A stretch of DNA of 64,000 nt from Arthrobacter sp. EPSL27 (GTDB lineage Bacteria > Actinomycetota > Actinomycetes > Actinomycetales > Micrococcaceae). The position numbers and the translations under genes were made by a program. The stretch lies in contig NZ_LNUT01000004.1 in assembly GCF_001512305.1 (NCBI RefSeq), positions 1,105,392 to 1,169,391 of the forward strand. The letters are read 5' to 3'. The notes under the pieces are model-generated. The model worked only from the letters and a program-made list of their open reading frames with translations. It did not search any database and was not told the origin of the DNA. Shown here piece after piece: positions 62,512 to 64,000 of this stretch. Position 1 is the stretch's first letter, and every line of letters begins with the position of its first letter.

Positions 62512-62539
62512 GCTCCGGCGGGTCTTTTGCCGTTAAGCG
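62512..62539 (+). terminator. Terminator between the DUF3040 gene and mraZ
   Basis: 12-bp stem CAAAAGACCCGC / GCGGGTCTTTTG with loop TCCG, T4-containing 3' arm. Confidence 0.88.
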
Positions 62540-62718
62540 GCCGATCTGAGACCGGTGCCGGCCAATCCGCCGCCGAATACCGGCCAATCTGCCCCCGGCG
62601 CCGCGCCGGGTCCTCCCCGCACCCTCCACTTCGCACCACCGCGCCCGTTTCCCAGCCACGCCAAGGATCCGCGCGGTTCGAAGTGGCACAAATAGACGCG
62701 GAAACGCTCGGCGTGTCG

Positions 62719-62750
62719 TTGACTGTGGAGGGATGTGGAGTAATGTGGAG
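62719..62750 (+). promoter_or_regulatory. mraZ promoter with MraZ-box array
   Basis: TGTGGAG occurs three times at exactly 10-bp steps (62724, 62734, 62744), the layout of MraZ-binding repeats (short core plus spacer, period 10). TTGACT (62719-62724) and TAATGT (62741-62746), 16 bp apart, form a good promoter inside the array. MraZ bound here would block its own operon. The rest of the 62353-62815 gap holds the repeat and terminator listed separately. Confidence 0.78.
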
Positions 62751-62815
62751 GACGTAAGAGGGTAGTGGCAGCACAGGGGACGTTGGGCTTCCTACGAACA
62801 GACGGGCGGTGGGCC

Positions 62816-63244
62816 GTGTTTCTCGGCACACATTCGCCGCGTCTGGACGAAAAAGGTCGAATCATCCTTCCCGCCAAGTTCCGCGAGGAGCTTGCTGGCG
62901 GACTGGTTCTCACAAGGGGCCAGGAACGCTGCATCTACGTCTTCAGTGAGGCGGAATTCGGCCGTGTTCACGAGCAAATGCGGGAGGCTCCCATCTCCAA
63001 CAAACAGGCTCGTGACTACATCCGCGTCTTCCTCTCTGGAGCCTCCGACGAGGTACCTGACAAGCAGGGGCGCGTGACGATTCCGCCGGCGCTCCGGGAG
63101 TACGCAGGGCTCGGCCGGGAACTCGCCGTCATCGGTGCAGGAACCCGCGCGGAGATCTGGGACGCCCAGGCCTGGAATGAATACCTCGCCGAAAAGGAGA
63201 CGGCCTTCTCGGAGACCGACGACGCCATACCGGGGATTCTCTGA
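62816..63244 (+). CDS. mraZ: Transcriptional regulator MraZ
   Basis: 142 aa from GTG 62816, chosen because known MraZ proteins begin at this point ([19 protein letters not shown]); GTG 62765 would add 17 residues. Two AbrB-like half-domains, each with a DxKGR motif: [17 protein letters not shown] and [20 protein letters not shown]. It represses the division and cell wall (dcw) cluster in other bacteria. The cluster starts here and continues beyond the window. Confidence 0.94.
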   Translation: MFLGTHSPRLDEKGRIILPAKFREELAGGLVLTRGQERCIYVFSEAEFGRVHEQMREAPISNKQARDYIRVFLSGASDEVPDKQGRVTIPPALREYAGLGRELAVIGAGTRAEIWDAQAWNEYLAEKETAFSETDDAIPGIL

Positions 63245-63440
63245 AGCCCCGTCCGCACCACGCAGCACCGCACGATTCTTGACCGAGATCTCCAGCCGCC
63301 CATCCGGTTGTTGTCCTGGCTCACTTCCCCGGAGCCAGGCCGGCGACGGATAGGCGCGGATGGGGATCTGGATCAAGAAGCGGGCATCCCCGCCGGCAAC
63401 GGCACTCCAGGACCCAGCCGGACAACGAGAGGACGCAGGC

Positions 63441-64000
63441 ATGACTGACCCTGACCAGGCAAAGCCCACGTCCGAACGGCATGTACCGGTCCTCAGGGAC
63501 CGGTGCATCAATTTGTTGGCCCCCGGATTCGAAGCGGCCCGCAGCCGCGGCGAGACCCCCGTCGTCATCGACGCCACCCTGGGCATGGGCGGCCACTCCG
63601 AGGCAATGCTGCAGCGCTTCCCGGACCTCCACCTGATCGGCATTGACCGCGACGAGGAAGCCCTTGCCCTTGCGGGGGAGCGGCTCAAGCCGTTCGAAGC
63701 GCGGACCGACCTGGTGCACGCCGTCTACGACGAGATTCCCGAGGTCCTGGAAGACCTCGGCTTCGCTGAGGTCCACGGGGTCCTGATGGATCTCGGCGTC
63801 TCCTCGTTGCAGCTGGATGAACGGGAACGCGGCTTCGCGTACTCCTTCGACGCGCCGCTGGACATGCGCATGGACACGAGCCGCGGCCAGACAGCCGCCG
63901 ACGTCGTCAACACCTACAGCGAAGAGGACCTGGTCCGGATCATCCGGAAGTGGGGCGAGGAAAAGTTCGCCGGGCGCATCGCCAACCGGATCGTCGCCGC
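63441..64000 (+). CDS. rsmH: 16S rRNA (cytosine-1402 N4) methyltransferase, 3' end cut off
   Basis: ATG 63441, 186 codons visible, frame open at the window end. The opening [16 protein letters not shown] and SAM site [51 protein letters not shown] and DAPLDMRMD are the hallmarks of RsmH (MraW). It N4-methylates C1402 in the ribosomal P site. It follows mraZ by 196 bp; GAGAGGA is the ribosome site. Confidence 0.95.
   Translation, partial: MTDPDQAKPTSERHVPVLRDRCINLLAPGFEAARSRGETPVVIDATLGMGGHSEAMLQRFPDLHLIGIDRDEEALALAGERLKPFEARTDLVHAVYDEIPEVLEDLGFAEVHGVLMDLGVSSLQLDERERGFAYSFDAPLDMRMDTSRGQTAADVVNTYSEEDLVRIIRKWGEEKFAGRIANRIVA

Overview
This window is a high-GC chromosome segment from an actinobacterium, most likely Arthrobacter, Pseudarthrobacter or a close relative in the Micrococcaceae. 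The evidence is GC-rich codon use with many GTG starts, a 13E12/DUF222-HNH protein, LGFP repeats, a PASTA-domain Ser/Thr kinase, a GarA-like FHA protein, MraZ/RsmH at the end, and gene order matching other Actinobacteria. No transposase, prophage or CRISPR array was seen. Correspondences to Mycobacterium tuberculosis gene order are from memory, not from a search.

Layout. 1-143: 3' part of a 5S rRNA gene and the rRNA operon terminator. 285-4739: a secreted LGFP-repeat/L,D-transpeptidase-like protein, a lipoprotein, and a TPR protein with a repetitive Gly/Arg-rich N-terminus. 4746-13247: HAD phosphatase, tlyA, nadK, recN, pyrG, ADP-ribose-type Nudix, xerD (like Rv1692-Rv1701). 13329-28965: a block of about 16 kb separating xerD from parA. 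It holds a DUF222-HNH protein, a small unknown, a MutT-like Nudix, an ECF sigma factor with a membrane protein carrying a duplicated outer module, the methylcitrate cycle genes (prpC, prpB, prpD, gntR, with prpE divergent), a CitA/DcuS-type two-component system and dctA. 29207-37229: parA, scpA, scpB, rluB-like, tyrA, cmk, plsC, der (like Rv1708-Rv1713). 37380-37456: tRNA-Pro(GGG). 37552-41683: Fpg/Nei glycosylase, gcvH, garA-like, merR (ftsR), DUF151, second merR (like Rv1826-Rv1830). 41806-49513: MinD/ParA-like ATPase, pyruvate carboxylase, long-chain acyl-CoA ligase, ROK glucokinase. 49573-64000: membrane protein, two overlapping alpha/beta hydrolases, plsC, class II DAHP synthase, PASTA kinase, LysM/transglycosylase, Rv2175c-like protein, polyprenyl synthase, lipoprotein, dinB, DUF3040, mraZ and the start of rsmH (like Rv2187-Rv2165).

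How the genes fit together. The prp genes make a propionate-to-pyruvate-plus-succinate route. PrpE activates propionate, PrpC condenses it with oxaloacetate, PrpD and PrpB finish the cycle, and a GntR/FCD regulator next to two identical GTGTATACAA palindromes probably controls it. The neighbouring two-component system and DctA handle C4-dicarboxylates, and pyruvate carboxylase further on refills oxaloacetate. ParA, ScpA, ScpB and XerD serve chromosome segregation. The right end is an envelope and division region (isoprenoid synthase, kinase, cell-wall hydrolase, mraZ/rsmH).

The most unusual signals are: (i) degenerate tandem repeats with an exact 15-nt (five-codon) period at the ends of several unrelated genes; (ii) scpA, whose conserved N-terminus has no ATG/GTG/TTG in frame; (iii) an ECF sigma factor with a membrane partner carrying a tandemly duplicated outer module; (iv) two long perfect palindromes in convergent gaps; and (v) several clear operator arrays (prp, mraZ, LysM hydrolase, merR).
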